A stretch of DNA of 64,000 nucleotides from Siphonodentalium dalli (taxonomy: Eukaryota > Mollusca > Scaphopoda > Gadilida > Siphonodentaliidae): NCBI GenBank assembly GCA_032622095.1, contig CP136068.1, positions 153,415,151-153,479,150 on the forward strand. Direction: 5' to 3'. The position numbers and the translations under genes are program-made. The first letter of the stretch is position 1. Each line of letters starts with the position of its first letter. The notes beneath the pieces are model-generated. The model made no database searches, was not told where the DNA came from, and saw only the letters and a program-made list of their open reading frames with translations. Shown here one piece after another: positions 60,784 through 64,000 of the stretch.

Positions 60784-61648
60784 CACAATGGAGAAGTCTT
60801 ACCGAGTGTGCGTGAAACACATCCAGTCTCTCCCATCGCGTACTTCTATACGTGCATTTCCCTGAGCTTGCTTGGACTTCTGCCCCTTGAGAGACAAATT
60901 CACATCAAGAAACTTTCGTTGTTATGTATACTGATTTATTTATACCACAGGATCGCCAGGTTCCCCTCAGAATATTTCTTCAGAAGTTCTTCCAATTCAC
61001 TCTCTTCGCTCGCCGGACAACAGGGTTTGTTCCCGATATAATTGAACTGCTACAACTGTATATGGTCTACGAACTCATCTGGACTCATTCGTGGAAACTG
61101 GTAACTTCCCATCTAAGTGTTCGTGGAAACGTCTAATTCAGCTATCAGTTTGGGAAAGTTACGAGAGAGATTGGCTAGCTTCAGTTTCCGGAGACACAAA
61201 ACTGAAAACATTCCAGACGATACACTCAAATCCATCAGCAAGCTGGAATATATGGGTATTACTTAGAAAATTCCCTCATTATGGTGAAAAGTTGAAAAAT
61301 CTCGGACTCCTTTTGAACAAAACGACATACAAAAACAACCTTGTGTGTTACGCTTGTCAGAGGTGCTATGACAATGAACTTCTGCATGTGTTGCGCTACT
61401 GCACTTCCGATCACATCACTTGCATGAGGAATGGTTATTTCGACCACATACTTAACCACTATGGAATAGCAACGTACTTATATCTTGACACAATCAGTGA
61501 CTCTACACTATGTGCTTTTCTTCTTGGGTCAGAGGTCGTTAACCCTCCCGACGAAGTATTGCATCAAATGGAGGTTATTATTCTCGACTCATCAACTTAC
61601 CTGCTCACCATGTGTCGTTTTATTCGTGGGAACTCAATTTCATATTAG
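60784..61648 (+). mobile_element. Non-LTR retrotransposon protein, C-terminal part
   Basis: Continues the protein interrupted at 57836. Frame changes occur near 60865 and 61090. The later frame ends at 61648 and holds a degenerate zinc-knuckle CYACQRCYDNELLHVLRYC, as expected at the end of LINE proteins. The 3' UTR runs to about 61900. Confidence 0.75.
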
Positions 61649-61942
61649 TGTAGATAGTATAATATATTGTCATAAATACTCGCCATATTATCGAATAGCA
61701 CTCGCATATCATAACTGCTACATTATAGACATGCACTCTCGCTCACACGCATATGGCTACATTAAAACATATACCGCAGCTCTGTGTTGGTGTGTTGTCA
61801 ACGACGTTGTTATAACCATGTACATGTATATATATTATATTGTCACCTTTCTGTATATACTAGCTCTTCTCCACATAGGAGGCATACAATAAATATATAT
61901 CTAATATAACCCTCTTATATTCCTTTGGTATAAAATTATGAG

Positions 61943-62027
61943 TCGTATTATTTTTCGCTCAGTTTTAAATTCGCACACCGATGGGTGCGCGAAAAATAGT
62001 ACAGCGCGAATTTAAATACGAGTAAGG
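61943..62027. repeat. Right copy of the GCGC-rich inverted motif
   Basis: The segment GCGAAAAATAGTACAGCGCG to GAGTAAGG mirrors 56151-56189. It also contains an internal inverted pair (TATTATTTTTCGC and GCGAAAAATAGTA). The inverted unit fragment U4c begins right after it. Confidence 0.75.
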
Positions 62028-62029
62028 TA

Positions 62030-63085
62030 TACATGTATGTTCACATGTACTTGTTGATGATAGTTGTTTTACGGACGTTTATGAAATTTACTTATTTCGC
62101 ATGAACCCACATTGAAGGCATTGTGTCCCTTTAACTTCGTGATAATTTCCCGATCAGATTCTCATAGATGACATTGCTATCACACTTCCTGTATATCCCA
62201 GCGGGAGAAAACTGGTTTCAAGCTCTTCTCGCAGAAACAATACAACACCAAGTGGGAATATGTGTGTAGGTTACTGAACTGTCACATTTCTAGCGAGGAG
62301 TTAAAACCTGACAATTATTCGGACTAATGAACCCATGTGGAGATGATTTTCATGGTCATAAATGCTAACAGTTAGAAAGCCGTAAGTGTTTGATCGCGGT
62401 GATGTAATGAATTATCACCCAACGAAACCAGCCGACCAGAAGGTTTTCATTACCGAGAGTCGCTGAACTGGCAGATTCCAGACAAGAATAACCTTGTTTG
62501 GTGAAATTTTTATATATTCCTATGGAAAAAACACGAATGTTACAAGAACAGCGACATACATATATGATCTTTGAACATACATCAGATTAAACCTTGTATA
62601 CTATTGGGTTGTATTTGTCGCTTCCGGAATAAAAATTGATCAATAATACACAAACTACTTATTTACATGTACTAACTTACATGCGTCGGAACCAAACTTC
62701 ATTATATGGAATTATATGGAGAAAAAAAATCCATTATATGGAATGCTATGTATACTCCAGAACTTTGACCTGTATATAGCACATAAACCGCGGAATGGGG
62801 ACTGGATGGATGGATCAAATATGGTATAGCAACTCAGTGATCTCGCTTATCAAGAATTGACTATTTGTCCGTTTCTCTTGTTGAGAGGGAATGTGATCGG
62901 GATCAAGAGATTCAGCAACTTCGATTGAGTTGACACCCCGATGGTTTGACCGCGAGCCTTTCCACACACTTCACGAACACTCGCTATTGATTGTATTAGA
63001 TATCGCTAACCATGGGAACCTGTTAGCATATGTATAAGTCAGGTATTATTATCGGGCATGTAATTAAATCAGAATTAATCACAAA
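62030..63085 (-). repeat. Inverted duplication fragment U4c
   Basis: Read on the minus strand, this matches about 31195 back to 29800 in U2 and 5075 back to about 4110 in U1. It resumes the inverted unit after about 7 kb of unrelated sequence that follows U4b at 54860. The left edge sits directly against a 39-bp inverted repeat ending at 62027. Confidence 0.8.
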
Positions 63086-64000
63086 ATATAACAAATATAA
63101 TAGAATATAAGATTCAAATTGTACCCGGGTGTCACATCTTGTTGTAGCCATTGGACAAGAACTCAGGGTTTATCAGTTTCTAAAAATCATAATTTTGATA
63201 TCGTGTTCTGCTATAGTAACTGTTATATATATAAGTTTAGTTGTACCAATGCATTTAGCCGTATCAAAAAATTATATTATGTGTTTAAATATATATTCAG
63301 TGTTCAATACCCCCAGTTATACTTAATGTCAGTGTTTACTAGACCCATAGAAGCATATACCAAATAATGCCATGCTATTATTTCAAGAAAAAAAAACATA
63401 GAATCATTGCTGTCCCTCCCAATCGTCGAAACTATAAACAAAAAATGGATAGAAAATTAAAAATCAAGCATGATATAGAGTCTCTCGTGTGGCATTACCC
63501 GTTCGAAACGTCATGTTATACCCTAAAGTCGATTTTAACCCTTTCTATGCAAATACCCATTGATTAGTAGTTCAGTATTAGTATAACACTGTGTGCACTA
63601 TTGTGATCCTACTTGTCAGAACCCTGGTCGAATCGGATTGTGTACCTTTAATACTAATACCTCTGACTAAAATACGTGCTCTGTTCTCAATTAAATTTTT
63701 TAATTTCATTCTGATGATTATATTGTGATATCAGACGTGTTAGAGATTATATCAAAATGAGATACATTATATAAATGCACATACATGCGTTGTAATATAA
63801 TATAATGTATATGAAATATATAGTACCCTTTATGCTTTCAGAGATGGTAATACTATAATATAGTAATAGATTCATTATATGTTGTCAAGTTAGTGGGGTT
63901 TTCTGGAAGTTCTCTGGAATTGGCCCCTTGCCCATGGTTGCTTCCGGTGCCAGTTGGTGCGATTCGTTTGATATTGTCCTCAAATTACATGATTTTATGT
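63086..64000. other. AT-rich right edge without recognised features
   Basis: Homology to the duplication units fades after about 63085. Two small frames (63119-63367 and 63367-63567) show no domain or splice context. Confidence 0.5.

Overview
The window is eukaryotic, metazoan nuclear DNA. It is AT-rich, has intron-split genes with GT/AG borders, and is crowded with non-LTR retrotransposon tails, DNA transposons, foldback elements, microsatellites and poly(C) runs. The style suggests a marine invertebrate, possibly a lophotrochozoan such as a mollusc, but that is a weak inference.

The backbone is a large segmental duplication. Unit U1 (about 425-21005) and unit U2 (about 21006-45962) are direct copies. 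U3 (about 45963-48931) is the start of a third direct copy, cut short. Pieces of a further copy lie in inverted orientation at about 50620-51175, 51440-54860 and 62030-63085. Because the units are copies, most later insertions can be read against an empty site in the sister unit.

Each full unit carries one minus-strand gene with seven coding exons, recognised here as a PRDM14-like PR/SET-domain, C2H2 zinc-finger transcription factor. Copy B (43293 down to 36047) is intact, with consistent splice phases and 508 codons plus stop. Copy A (18460 down to 10229) has the same exons, but its first zinc-finger exon is split by a 932-bp DNA transposon with long terminal inverted repeats and a 9-bp target duplication. 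Copy A also has a 66-bp in-exon duplication and an expanded 24-bp minisatellite beside a splice acceptor. Both copies share a compact upstream region with a TATA box, two CCAAT motifs, a CRE-like site and an E-box. The vertebrate protein is known to have six fingers; only five are seen here.

U2 holds about 5 kb of extra repeat DNA (22000-28133). It comprises a CR1/L2-like LINE end, a 27-bp minisatellite, and two insertions of a repeat family starting near CCCGACTTCGTCCGGGC. These carry arrays of TCAAGGTCA-type and NRF1-type (TGCGCATGCGCG) motifs. The right part (48900-64000) holds a tRNA-derived SINE, a hAT-like foldback, an unexplained 1.15-kb insertion, and a LINE reverse transcriptase split by a 2.9-kb CACTG-ended DNA transposon with TGTTCA/TGAACA arrays. 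Outside the two PRDM genes and mobile-element remnants I see no convincing host genes.
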